DNA from: Lactarius indigo
Taxonomy: Eukaryota > Basidiomycota > Agaricomycetes > Russulales > Russulaceae
NCBI GenBank assembly: GCA_025766275.1
Contig: JAFKAC010000040.1
Location: 1 to 64,000 of the forward strand
Length of the DNA: 64,000 nt
Reading direction: 5' to 3'
A program made the position numbers and the translations under genes. The notes under the pieces were generated by a model that saw only the letters and a list, made by a program, of their open reading frames with translations, was not told the DNA's origin and made no database searches. This document shows positions 1 to 12,249 of this stretch, piece by piece; positions within the stretch are counted from its first letter, which is position 1, and each line of letters begins with the position of its first letter.

Positions 1-538
1 CATTTGGACCAGCCAATACGTTGAAGAGGTCGATACCGGTGCGCAGGGCCAGAAGCGTTCAATTCCGAGCGGCCGTTGAATGTCCAGCCTGTTCAAAGTG
101 GTAGGTGCCGTGTAGGGCTCCGTCGGAGATCATATAGCTGAAGTGCGCGAACTTCTGTATTATTCTAGGTGGCGTTGCTCGTGACGGAAAAGACAGTCTA
201 CCCATGGGAAAGGCGGGGTTGGTAGATAAAGCTATTGGAAAAGTAGAAAAGGTCGGGTCTCTCTTGGCTTTACCTTTCTCGTCGTCTAACATGTTGGGCG
301 TCGTGATCGTGACAGGTAACCGGTAAAGCCATTCGCAATGATGATATGCACGAAGCTGGCGAGCTTCGCGAGTCTGGGGGGAAGGAAGCCGTTACTGGAC
401 AGGCTCGCGCGCCGCATGACTAGTTTGTTAGTTGAATCGAGGTGTACAATTGCACGGGTTACGTAATACGATATGGATTTGGGCGGCTCTGCCAGCTGAG
501 ATGCCTGAACGCAACCGCGTTATTCTTTCCTTGCTGCC
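1..538. other. 5' flank, no gene recognised
   Basis: No open frame here resembles a known protein. The stretch precedes the first exon of the beta-adaptin gene and probably holds its promoter. No convincing TATA box or other site stands out. Confidence 0.4.
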
Positions 539-3182
539 ATGAATGTGTTCTCTAGAGCGGCCCCAAAGAAAGGTTCGCGCAGATTGTGCAACCCACGTTA
601 TGCTATTAATCACTGGCCAGGCGAGAATTTGAGCTTCGGGCAGATTTGAACAGCGAGTATCGCGACAAGCGGAAGGATGCTATAAAGAAGGTCATCGCTA
701 ATATGACGGTTGGGAAGGGTGCGTACGAAGATCTTGCTCTTATTGACTGTTCTGCTGGAGCCTCTCTCGAAAGATGTCAGTGGTCTTTTTCCCGATGTAC
801 TCAAGAACATGCAAACCGAGGATATCGAGCAAAAGAAACTCGTCTATCTCTACCTCATTAATTACGCAAAAACACAGCCATCTAGTCATCCTTGCCGTGA
901 ACACATTCGTCAAAGACTCGGACCCAATCCGCTCATCCGCGCACTGGCCATCGTACGATGGGCTGCATCCGCGTCGAGAAGATCATCGACTACATCGCAG
1001 GTCCTTTACAAAAGTCCTTGCATGACGAAAATCCATATGTACGAAAAACGGCCGCCCTATGTGTTGCCAAATTATACGACCTCAAGCCTGAGTTAGTTCT
1101 GGAGAATGGCTTTCTAGAACAACTTCACGAGATGATTTCGGACAGCAACCCGATGGTGCGTGCATTATTTCCGCTCTTCCATCGCCTAATGCTCCCCAAA
1201 GGTTGTCGCAAATACCATCACCGCATTAGCGGATATCCACACATCAGCAACTTCCCAGCCGTCCACCTCTTCCTCTGATCCAGCCGTATTCACCGTTACG
1301 CCTACGATCTTAAAGCTCCTCATCGCGCTCAACGAATGTTCCGAGTGGGGCCGTGTCGCTATCTGTCTGCATTGGCAAGGTACGAAGCTCAGGATGAGAA
1401 AGAAAGCGAACATATATGCGAGCGCGTGGTACCTCAGTTCCAGCATGTGAACGGAAGCGTCGTTCTCGGCGCTGTCAGGGTGGGTCCATTTACTCTACTT
1501 CTCGAGAGAACATTGCGTGACGTCTTAGCAGGTAATTATGATCCACATGCGCAAGTGAAGCGTGAGGACTTCAACAAGCAACTCATACGCAAGATGGCTC
1601 CACCCTTGTCACCCTGCTGTCTTCTCCACCGGAAGTGCAGTGGATCGCTCTGAGAAACATCAATCTTCTACTTCAAAAGCGCAGCGATATCCTGTCCAAC
1701 GAGATGCGTGTATTTTCCTGCAAGTTATAACGACCCTCTGTATGTCAAAGTGGAAAAGTTGGACATCATGGTTCGCTTGGCGAACGAAAACAACGTAGAC
1801 GCGTTGTTGAGCGAGCTGAAAGAGTACGTTGGCCCGCTCCTTCGGGGTATATTCCGCTTTGACGGACTCATGATAGATATGCCTCTGAGGTGATGTCGAT
1901 TTCGTGAGACGTAGTATCAAGGCTATAGGTCAAGCAGCAGTCAAGATCGAGGCTGGCGCTGAGCGGTGTGTCAATGTATTGTTGGACCTTATCGCGACTC
2001 GAGTCAGCTATGTCGTGCAAGAAGCCGTCGTAGTAATGAAGGTCCTTCCTTCAATTAATATTTCCGGGAAATCTCTGATTTTGGATCGTTTCAGGACATT
2101 TCCGAAGATATCCCATGACATACGAAGGCGTCATCCCAACCTTATGCGCAAATTTAGAAGAATTAGACGAGCCAGAAGCGAAGGCGTCTCTTATTTGGAT
2201 TATCGGAGAATACGCTAATAAGATCGACAATGCCGACGAACTATTGAACATTTTCGTGGAGACTTTCACCGAGGAGTCCTATTCTGTGAGATCTCCCTTC
2301 GTCTCGATGTACATGCACCGCCGTTGACCTGCGCATGCGAGCTGTAGGTACAATTGCAGACGCTCACCGCAGTTGTGAAGCTCTTCCTTTTCAAGCCCGA
2401 CACATCACAGGGTTTGGTCCAACGTATACTCAATACGGCGACGAAGGACTGCGATTCGCCTGATGTAAGGGATCGGGCGTATATCTACTGGCGTCTTCTG
2501 TCAACAGACCCTGGAGCAGCAAAGGTATCTAGGTTTTGCGTCAGTTTCTGTCGTCGCTTCCGCTCATACTCGGTAGTCTGTCGTTCTCGCACACCGACCG
2601 CCGATCTCGTTGCCTCGCACTACCGTTGCTCCTGCACTACTCAACGAGCTAATCGGCGAAGTATCCAGTCTGGCAAGCGTCTATCAAAAGCCAGCCGCGA
2701 CGTTCATCGGCCAGGGGCGAGTCGGCGCTGAAGCAATGCAGCGCAGAGGGGCTGAGTGGGTTATCATTTCTCCTTACCTCTCACAAGGAACTGAGCTTTC
2801 GTGTCCGTTAGTCTTGCCGATTCGGCCAAGGCCGCACTTCAAACAGTTGCCGCTGGACAGGTATCAGAAAAATCTACTCGACTTCGACGACGAGCCCGCG
2901 CGGAGCAGCCAACGGGCCTCGCTGCTACCCAAGTGCTGCAACAGCCCGCGGCAAAGAACATCATGTCCGGTACATCAACCAACCCTCTGGACGATCTCGT
3001 TTCGATCTTTGGAAGTTCGTCCTTATCATCCAGCGTGCCGCAGGCCGCACCTGCAGGGGGGGGCGCCAGCTCTAGACCCATTCCTCGGGTTCGGCGAGGT
3101 CGTTTCTCCAATTGCACCGGCGGCAGCAACACAGCCGACGACAGCGTCAAACCAGCAGGAAGATCTCCTAGGGCTATTCTAG
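539..3182 (+). CDS. AP-1/AP-2 complex beta-adaptin, frame broken by small deletions
   Basis: Large beta subunit of a clathrin adaptor complex, which links cargo and clathrin at Golgi/endosome or plasma membrane. Exon 1 starts at ATG 539 ([11 protein letters not shown]), intron 573-620, second exon from 621, second intron 719-773. The HEAT-like trunk is highly conserved, for example [36 protein letters not shown] and [19 protein letters not shown]. The C-terminus is a Gly/Ala/Pro-rich hinge ending EDLLGLF at 3182, with no appendage ear visible. The frame is lost repeatedly by apparent one- or two-base deletions: a T near 628, two bases near 873, an A near 925, a C near 953, and others near 1365 and 1885. 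Either the gene is decayed or this end of the assembly has consensus errors; the latter is favoured because the gene is usually important and the losses are almost all deletions. AP-1 versus AP-2 cannot be decided. Confidence 0.85.
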
Positions 3183-6100
3183 ACCGAGTAATGGTTTAAG
3201 TAGATATTGCAAAATCGAATTTGGCTACTTACCCATGTCCGTCCCCTTTGTGAGCTCGGCAGGCAAAGTTAGGAGAGGGCCTCTCTGTCCAAGGTAATGT
3301 CTCAGAGGAACCCTCGGAGGGACCCAATTCTCGTTATCACTCGGCAATGGACACCCAAGATTGCAGCAATCGCCTCTCCATCGTCTCGTGAGCTTGATGA
3401 ATCAATGCCTCTCGCTGCTCTGTTCGCGACTTCTCTTTAACAAAGCTTCCGTTAGCAATAATGCGGAATATGCTAGAACTCCGTCAATCATCTACCCTCA
3501 CGGACATTCAACCATCCTGCGCGCGATGTCCCCGCGACAAAAACATCTCAATTTAAACTGTTTTATGCAGGTTCTATATAGCTGGACTGCGGCGAAGCTC
3601 CAGCACAAAAGGACACGCGCTCCCGTCGCGTCCCTCATTCGTCTTCATCGGTCCAAGTCAACACTATACTCCCCGCTTGATTGTGATCTTATCGCGATGC
3701 GCATGAGGACCTGTTTAAGTTGCTGTCTTAGGCGACTGGGCTTCATGCCGCGAACGCACGCTCCACTGTACAACTCGCTCGCTATCCCACACATGGTTTT
3801 ATTCAAAAGGAGCTGAAATAGTGAGTGCCGTTATACTAGTAATGAGCGTGAAAGATTGTGTGCACGTGTGGATGACTAAATTAACTCGTTGATATGATTG
3901 GTACGTTCGGTCATTTCAGGAACCTAACTGAGACCATTATCGATTTTTTTACCACATGTCGAGCGCATGGACATCGAGGTGATCGATTCGCCCGTATGTG
4001 GGTTTCCGCAAGATTTCCGAGTCTGTTAGGGTTCGCTGTCACAATACCTATCGTATTTCACAAATGCTCTCCACATGTTTTAACGTGGTCAGGACCGAGG
4101 CTAGAAGGGGTGCAATCAAGGGTGCATTTGTCGATAACGATATAGGAACGTCGATCATACCGGGTATGTCGGGCCGGCGGGTAGCTTCGGCTCGGGCCCA
4201 GCGCCCCGTCTAACACCGCCACTGTGACCATACAGTACCAGGTAGCTTCTCTAGCATGCTGCAGCTTACGGATCAAGTAATATGCCACCTTTATCAGTTT
4301 TTCTGATGCGGCGCTCGGTCGTGTCGGTGTTTCAAGAAATAGTCGAACACCGTGCAGTGTTGGTCTCCCTGCAATTTTCTCGAAACACAGTTTCCACAGC
4401 TATGAAAACGTGGCGTTCACTTTGGTTACAGTACGTATTCCTAGAAACCTGATTTGGTCTCTTTGATCCAGTCTTAGTCGAAGTTACTGCGATATACTTT
4501 CTTATCTTGGTAATCCAAGAACCCTCGTCTCCCCGAGTTCACCGAACTGCCTGACCTTCGAGTTTCTCTGGTCTACTGTATGACTATGGCTTCCATACTT
4601 CGTGGCATTGTATGGCCGTACTTCGTGGTGGCATTAAACCCATTTCAGAATATCCTAGCTCAAGTCCCCGTCGCGTTTCCAGAATGGAAGGAATGAAGAC
4701 TTGCTCCGACACTGATTCGCCGCAGTTGAATGATAATAATGTATGGCACACAATATCAGACTAACGGTTCTCTTCTGTACCGCGGTCGAGTCGCCGGAGA
4801 TGCTTACACCTGCTCTGCATCAGACAAATTGGTGATGTCGCTTCCAGAGAGGGCATATTTACCTCGGGCTAGTCGTTGTCATTTCCCACAAACCAGAGTT
4901 ACCGGAACGGCGTGGCACTCTTGAAACGGCAACCCTAGTGATTTATCTGAGGGGCTGTGTGCCGCATTGTGTACGTCACACAGTATCGTGCGCACGTGGC
5001 CTCTGGGTTCCGGGAACCTCTATCTACGCTATCTAGATGTCTCTCAAGTTTGAGCTGTTATCGTCCATGTGGGATATTCCGTGCTGCTCTGCTTGCCTAG
5101 ATTTTCTAATACTCTCTCCAAGTCCGGGGATCTTGTAGTCGGCCTTAAAGACTCAGCGGGTCACTAGCTACCTGTCTCACTCTTCGTCGGCTACCCTTCC
5201 CACATTGACTCGCTGAACATTTCCCTCTGAGACTTGCTCACCATGCGTGCCCCGAATAGCTTCTGCTGGAATACAACCCTCTGGGAATGCGGCCTTGCGA
5301 TAGGCGAGGTGGAACTTATTATCTGGACTTCTACATGGCAGGCGGGGCTCAGCTACTATTACCGCGTAAGAAAGAGGCCACTATCAATTCACCACGAAAG
5401 TCACTCTCGCGCGCAGAATTTCGCACTTGCAAGGCCTATCTCCTGTTATTTCCCAAGCGAGGTCTTGACGCGTAGACAAAATACCTTCGCTCTACTCGGC
5501 TGGTATTTTGTTTGACCACTTTTACTTTGCTCGGACAGCCAGCTTCTGGCCAGTATCAAATATGGGACTTCACTTGTCTCTTCAACGGCTCCCCTTTTCA
5601 ATATTTATTGACATCTAGGCACTACACATGGGATTGTGGCCCCCCACTCCCATAAATTCCAGTCCACCAGGAACCACGGCTACCGCCGACACCGTCTACC
5701 AGACAGTCCTCTCTATTGGCGGGGGGGTTAGTGAGTCCGAGAAGGATGGATAGTCACCGATCAACGAGTTCTGATCCGTTACAGAAACCAACTTATCTGC
5801 CTTAATGCTTAACAACCTAAAGGTCGCTTCCTCTATGATATCAAGTGGCAGAGGGCTGACGAAAACACAGAGCCCAGAATTATGCTAACTACAATGCGCC
5901 ACTCCATATCGCATTAGGAACTCTTTGTTTGCGCTTGTAATCCGGATAGTACTGAGCGCATCCTAGTGATGAATGACACGCAAGCTGCTGGCTTGGCATT
6001 CGTCCGGGATCTAATCGGGGCATTGGACTTCTCCGAGAAAGGTTTGCATCCTGTCCCCTCTTGTTGCCCTCCTCATGAACGACGAACGCCGAATGGGAGC

Positions 6101-6368
6101 AGACTCAGGCTATATGCTAGTCTCTATGACACCAGCGGTAACACAAGCCTTGGTTGATTCGGCGTCACCAACACGCCCTCCTACGTGTTTTCTGTACTGG
6201 GGGACATACGAACCATTAGTCTTCATCGCATCATAATCACGCCTCGGTCACCCGTGCGTATGATAGAAGATGAGCCACCAGTGTGGACCGAGGGCCATCT
6301 CACCCACTAGTCGACTTGTATAAAGGATGACGGGACAATGGACGGAGGCCTCTTGGACTTTGAATACG
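3183..6368. other. gene-poor stretch, nothing recognised
   Basis: All six frames are broken by frequent stops. The longest open frame (3361-3816) has no family resemblance or intron-bounded continuation. No repeat, LTR or tRNA-like fold was recognised by eye. Confidence 0.4.
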
Positions 6369-6575
6369 ATGCACATTTCCTTCGTGCTCGTTCTCACCTC
6401 GGTTGTTGCAATATCTGTGCAGGTACGTCTTGTTTACCGCTGAAGACGACCGGGTCACAATTCAAGTCCGCTTAGTCCGCAGAACGATCCCGAAAGTAGC
6501 AATCCCACCTATCCATATGCGCCGTGCCAGTCGACATTATGGCGCAAATTAGCACGGCTCTCCGCGACCTTATAA
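6369..6575 (+). CDS. possible tiny secreted protein, 48 residues
   Basis: A weak candidate. ATG at 6369 opens MHISFVLVLTSVVAISVQ, a compact hydrophobic signal-peptide-like segment. It is followed at once by a GT donor (gtacgt, 6423) and, 60 nt later, an AG acceptor (6481-6482). The second exon reads NDPESSNPTYPYAPCQS and onward to TAA at 6575. A signal exon ending exactly at a donor is common in basidiomycete small secreted proteins. The gene may continue through a further intron. There is no family match and no second cysteine pair, so a chance combination is quite possible. Confidence 0.2.
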
Positions 6576-9500
6576 ACAACAGTAATCTTTCAGGCATTCC
6601 TGGGGTACGACCTCAACTGGGATGCCGCTGGAGCTTACCCTACTAGTATCCAGCTCGTAATTCTCCGTGCGGTTCTTTCTATGATACGAAGACGCAACAA
6701 TCAGAGCGTGCCTTCGACGGTGTCCTGTCCCGTTGTTACTCAGGACCCATCAGCAATCAGGACATTTTTTCATTATCAGTTCCCAAACAAAGAACAAAGA
6801 TACTTGCACAGAATGCATAGGATCTCTCGGGCTGACTGGTGGCCGACATCAGGTTGGCTGTCTGTCCGTCGCCTTAGTGTTAATTGTTGTGTGGCAAGTA
6901 GTACGTGGATAACCTGTGAGACTATTTGATCATTGATCAAGGATGCCCCTGATTCGTGTTCCCCAGCTTCGTTGGCACCACGTTCGTACAAACCCACAAT
7001 CTGCTTTGATGCGGAACATGATGCATGATACAACATTGCCTTCGATGGATGGAAATCACAAATTTCCGGAACGACCAACTATTGTAGTGGACCTAGATAC
7101 CGTCCCATGATGTGACTATGGTGAGGGATGGATGCCCGGATCAGGAGCATACGTTTTTTATTTCGATGCATAAATTGAGTCGCTGCTCATAGACTCGTAA
7201 ATTCGACTATGCCTTAAGCTCCGCGCGTCATTCTACCGCGCGAATGGGCCATGAAGCCAGCGCATTGACATGACGCTAAACGGGAGCATTGCCTGGACGC
7301 ATTTGTTACAAGACGAGCGTCTTCGGTGTGGATCGGCCGTGCTACAGTATCGTAGTGCTTAACTGGGACACAGCACGAGCACCACGTGGAATCCTCAGAC
7401 CATTATTGTAACCATCAAGTTCCGTGGAATGCAGGCCGCATTCCCGTTGCCAGTTGGCGTCACCACACTCTAGTGGTATAATACACCGACGCGTCATCAT
7501 TTTGTTCTCATCGGCTGGCATGGATTAGCTTTCCAAATGCTCAAAGCGCTTTGTGTTCGTTCCTACCCGTTCCAGTCAACCCGGATCTTTGTTTCTGTCT
7601 TTTCATTTGACGAATCCCGGACCCGACCAGCGTCTTTTGCCGTCTCGTTTATTGTTTTATCACGACACGACCATCGGTTAACACAACAGTGCGATCCGTC
7701 CTAATGGGGACGTAGTGCCTTCTGCTGGTTTTGTAAGAAGTTTCTTCCGTGAAATGGAACCAGATAGAACCAAGACGGAATTAGCAGGCCGACGCGTCGA
7801 CACGGCCGGCCATCTCCATGCCGCGAAGTTGCCTTCTCTCGGGGGTAGTTTCAGATCTTGAAAAAAGGTATCTGGCGGGTGTTGTTCGGAACTCGGTCAG
7901 GATGCACGATGTATTACTCAGACAGTGGTACTGTACCAAGCGCCAGTTAAGCGACTCACAGTCAATTTAACTTAACTTACTTAGATATATTTTTAGATTA
8001 GATATGCGTTACAGATAAGGAGCGCCCTAAGGAAGTTGTCGTTACTACACACACGCAAAGTTGTGGGTACTAGCACAGCACGTTCTGTCGTGTCCCATGT
8101 CATTCCGACTCATTTGCAAATCCATGCCTTTCGCAACACCGGCTCCAGCGATTACCGTCTCCCGATTCTGTTGATGACCTCTGATCTACTTCAAGTTGGT
8201 ACGATTCGGACTCGTACGGAGCAGCGCACCAAAAGAGTCACACTACGGCGCGAGCTTGAGAGCGCCCGCAGAGCACGCAGAGGAAGCCTGAATTGAAGTA
8301 GCACCTGCGTCCGAACTCAGCCGCATCGCCTCCCCGGCCCCGCATCTCCAACGTCACCGGTCTCTATTGGAATATCTTCGCTCCGCACCCCTCGGTTGGT
8401 CTGCAGGGCTATCCGACTTACCTCCAGGAGGAGTATTATCTAGTCACCGCATGGTCGTTGATATCTGAGTCGTGTGCCGTGCCTAACCCAAATTGCCACG
8501 AGGTTGGCCACGAGTCAAGCCATGAGTACAATACCAAAACAAAACAAAACATATAGAAGATGGTACGAGTCGCTCGGGTATACGGCACCATTTCTTCCCA
8601 AAACAAAAAGAATAGGCTGGGCGATGATTCGCATATATGATAGGAGAATGACCGACACCCCAAATTTCTTGACTCGAATTTCCACTGCTGTGCCAAGTGC
8701 TGTGCTGAAATAAGCCACACATGCTGTCACTGAGAGGCCTTAATTCACCGGTTCTTCTAATCGCATCTGCATTCCACATTCGCGCTCAACGACACCCAGC
8801 GTTGTTCAGTCCCATTTTTCAAGTTGTCTTTAGTTACTACAACAGGCGCCGGGGTGGAAAGCGCTAAGCGCCTGCATCTTTCACCTTAAGAGTACCACAG
8901 GAACAAAAGCGCCAAGGGAAAAGGCCACCGTATGCCCACTTAGGCATCATTGATTAATCTGTTAGTTTCCCAAACATCAAATATGAGGTGTTTAGGAATG
9001 TTTGAGGCTTTTACTAAATGGTCCTAACCATTCGTTAAACACTCCAGCACAGATAATGGAAGAGCATTCTGGTTATTGGACTGATAGTGGACCTGAATTG
9101 CATGTGTTGCTGGTTATAGAGCGAGGATCAAATGTCGTCCATTCAAAAAGTGTCATCGTTTAGGTGAACCGTACGAATTCCGCAAGAGTCAATCAGACCA
9201 CTCGTGATCGGACAATTAGGAGTTTGCTATATTCAAATCTTGGCACGTGAGGGGACTGATAGGGACAGACAAGGATGGGGAAGGACTTGCTTGGCATTGA
9301 CGTACTGTATGGCCCTGTCACCTCTACGCCCGCATGTGGTGCACGAGTTTCTGCCATTCTTCCACTTCCGGATTCTCAGGTCACATCACTGTGGGGGTCT
9401 CCATTCCAGAGGAAGTTGTATTTGAGTAAACCTTACGTCTCGTGGCAAGGACGCATGGCCGATTATTTTTCTCTCACCACGTCCCAGGCAACTTCATTAC

Positions 9501-9892
9501 ATCGCCATCGGTGAAGATCGAGTGCGGAGATGGGACTTAGACGCAGTGCGGCAGTGCCTACTCCCGTTGGTCAACGAAACACGCCGTCGGGCACATAGAT
9601 GACCCATTACAATACCCTGGAAGATTGTGGCGACTTTAGCTTGGCGCTTGCCAAAACTCAAAATTTTGGCTGAGAGTCCTACTGTACAACCAGCGAGAGA
9701 CTCCGCGCAGCGCAAGCTAAATTGGAACGCCACGACCGAATGGGGTTGTAACGTGATCGTTATCGAAGTCCCGCAATAACCCCGTCCGGTAGGCACGTCG
9801 CGACGATATCTTTCCGCCGATCGATAGTGGTACGCCACCCGCGCAACGCATGTTGGGTACGATTAATGAACTACGCACGCGCACATCTCCCA
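6576..9892. other. gene-poor stretch, nothing recognised
   Basis: No frame gives a recognisable domain or a plausible chain of exons. The short open frames at 6681-6929, 8036-8296, 8436-8720, 9204-9514 and 9497-9838 look random in composition and were not called. Confidence 0.4.
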
Positions 9893-12010
9893 TTACAACC
9901 CTTTGCTCTTGTAGATTAGCACGTAAGCCGACGAGTCTTCCCCACCACCATCGAGCGTACTGAGTTTCTCGGCAGGGAAAACGCTGACTTTGTCGTCGTC
10001 GAATTTGATCCAGTCCTGGTCCTCCTCCTTACCTGTCAGTGCCTGGCGCGCAACGAACGCAATGTAATGCCCCGAGTCAGCCGCTGCGCCTTTATGCGTG
10101 ATAATAGCTAAACAGTTGCGCCAGTGTTAAGGTACGCCATAATGATGTGAAACGGAGGAAACTCACCAACAAGGTCGTACACTCCAGTCTGGCTCGCACC
10201 GACATCACCCTTGATGGACGGATCTACCAACGCCTCGAGCTCTGCCTTTTCCTGTTCGCGATACCACTCTTCTGGGCGCAGCTCACCACCATCAGGCTGT
10301 TCTGGACTAGTCCCATCCGCCTCGACATCACCGATGCCAGGCGCTCCGGCATTCGCCTCGGTCGTAGATTCCACGTTGACGCTCGGTGCTTGTGTGGCGG
10401 GAACCGCGGCCCGGGTGCGTTTTCGGACTTTGCGCCGTTCATCACGGGCTTTTTCAATCTCACTGCGTCTGCTCGCAACAGGCCGCATCCTTTCTCGTAG
10501 TTCGTCTGTTGCAATGTCGAGCGCGTCGAACTCGTTGGGAAATTTTACTTTCCTCTATTAGTCCCCAGTGGGTATGCATTGTTGGCCGACAAATAAACAT
10601 AGCAAGGGCGCTCACCATAATCTTGGCCTTCTTATTTATGTCGCGGCGCCAAGTAAAACGCACCATGTGGACAGCGAGGTAAGTTGGGAGGCGAGATAAA
10701 CGCGAGCGCGAATCGTATGTTGCTTCACGCCCAAGCGTCGGGGAGTGTTTAATAACTGGTTGATTCAGTGCCTACATCGACGTTAAGATCCGGCTCCAGG
10801 AGGAGCAGGGTAGCCCACCTCCTTGATTCCGGAAAGCATGAAATTGGTGTTGACGGTTATATTACATTCGACCTTCAACACATTCTCTTCGTTCACGGTG
10901 GGTGGTTCATCGGGAGCTTCCGGAGATGACAATCTACGCCAATTTGTAAAATAAATCGGTGGCGTACAAAGCATTGGAGCGACGAGGTCACGCACGTGCG
11001 GACCAAGGTCCCTGTCATGTATTGATCGATAAACTTGGTGCGCGTGCTACTGGAACCCAGGGTAGATGCACCAGGGACGTCTCTCAGACGATTAGTCATC
11101 TGCGTCCAACACTCCTCTGCGTCTAGGTGATTTTAGCTTTATGGATCGCCGAATAAAGTGAGTGGAAAACCTTGCTGTGCATAGCCGTTTCCCGTCCTGC
11201 TGCGTTCTGCAAACTGAGGTACTGCATCTCGGAGTACGGTGAGGAAAGCCAATGGCATGACGCCGCCTGTAGAACGTGACATGGAGGTATAGAGGTCTCG
11301 TAGGGAGCGAGCAACTGGGTTGAGATCGCGTGATCTGAGAGTGAAATAGAGAGTATTAGGTGGGTCCAGTACGAATATGCTGTGTGGCGAACTCTATAAG
11401 GGCGGTCTGCAATTCCGGGATGGCGCGCAAGGCTTGAATAGTTGCACTCATGTAACAGGTGTTACCCAAACTGGATGCACAATATCAGACAGCGAAAGAT
11501 AGACATTCGTACTTCACAGCTTACTTTGTGAGGCCAACAGGCATGCCGATCTAAGAACTACAGTTTAGGCCAAATATCGAGTGAGAGTGTTTGGACCTAC
11601 CGCATCTGCTAACTCAGTGTCGTCCATATCTTCCAGGAATTTTATAGGCTCTGCTGGGGGTTGGGGGAGCTCTCCTGCAGTACCGATGACCATAAATGTC
11701 TGGTCCTGTTTCCTCGCTCAATCAGCACGGGCGAGATCAGTATGTAGATGTATGCGCACTTCCTTTGGCCCAATTTTTTTCCAGTCAGAATCATCCTGTT
11801 AAATTTGGGTTAATTAAACTTATCGCGCAGCTCTGGGAGAACGCTGCGCACCTTGAGGACACCACCTTTGACCATGATTTTCATTCGATCTACGGGAACA
11901 CCAGTACATTGATAAACGGCCTCTTTAAAAGCAAGGGGGGGCTTCTCGGGGTCGAGTAGGAGATCGTGTTTACTCCCCGCATGCTTTATATGAACATTCA
12001 AAGGGGCCAT
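9893..12010 (-). CDS. UBP6: Ubiquitin carboxyl-terminal hydrolase 6 (USP14/Ubp6)
   Basis: Proteasome-associated cysteine deubiquitinase that removes ubiquitin from substrates docked on the 19S lid. It starts at ATG 12010 (MAPLNVHIKHAGSKHDLLLD) with an N-terminal ubiquitin-like domain containing GVPVDRMKIMVKGGVLK. The linker GELPQPPAEPIKFLEDMDD is typical of the family. The catalytic Cys box is split by an intron near 11.46 kb: the LGNTCYMSATIQALRAIPEL box lies near 11440-11470. The DAEECWTQM segment and the His box THKGAAADSGHYIAFVARQ (near 10.03-10.1 kb) follow, and the protein ends VLIYKSKGL with TAA at 9893. A charged insert (10.1-10.5 kb) interrupts the catalytic domain, as is usual in fungi. 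Several short introns; frames join without evident defects. Divergent from the BAP31 gene across a 239-bp promoter. Confidence 0.93.
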
Positions 12011-12249
12011 GGGTGTGAGCGTCAAGTCGAGGGTCGAAGCTCGAAGCTTCAAAGAGTCAAGAAATATCGATTTCGAATAAATTCCGACTCGACGTGACGC
12101 GTAAGCGATCACGTGAATGTGTGACGTCACTGTGGAATGGGACACGTTGGGCCACCCCACGACAGGGACACGGCCACAAGCCGCAGCAAGACCTCAACCT
12201 CATAAAAGGGACAACACCTGGTCTAATCATCCTTACTCTTGTTTCGAAC
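12011..12249. promoter_or_regulatory. Shared divergent promoter with CRE palindrome and E-box
   Basis: The 239 bp between the opposed start codons of UBP6 and the BAP31 homologue. It holds a perfect palindromic TGACGTCA (12122-12129), a CACGTG E-box (12110-12115) and a GACGTGAC element (12091-12098), all within 40 bp. TGACGTCA binds CREB/ATF-type bZIP factors, and ACGTG cores are used by Hac1-type factors. Co-regulation of a proteasome deubiquitinase with an ER protein, for example under ER stress, is an inference. Confidence 0.55.

Noticed and set aside
11123..11314. Frameshift in UBP6 near the DAEECW segment
   Set aside because: The correct frame simply lacks an ATG there; it reads through to an intron donor and continues in phase.
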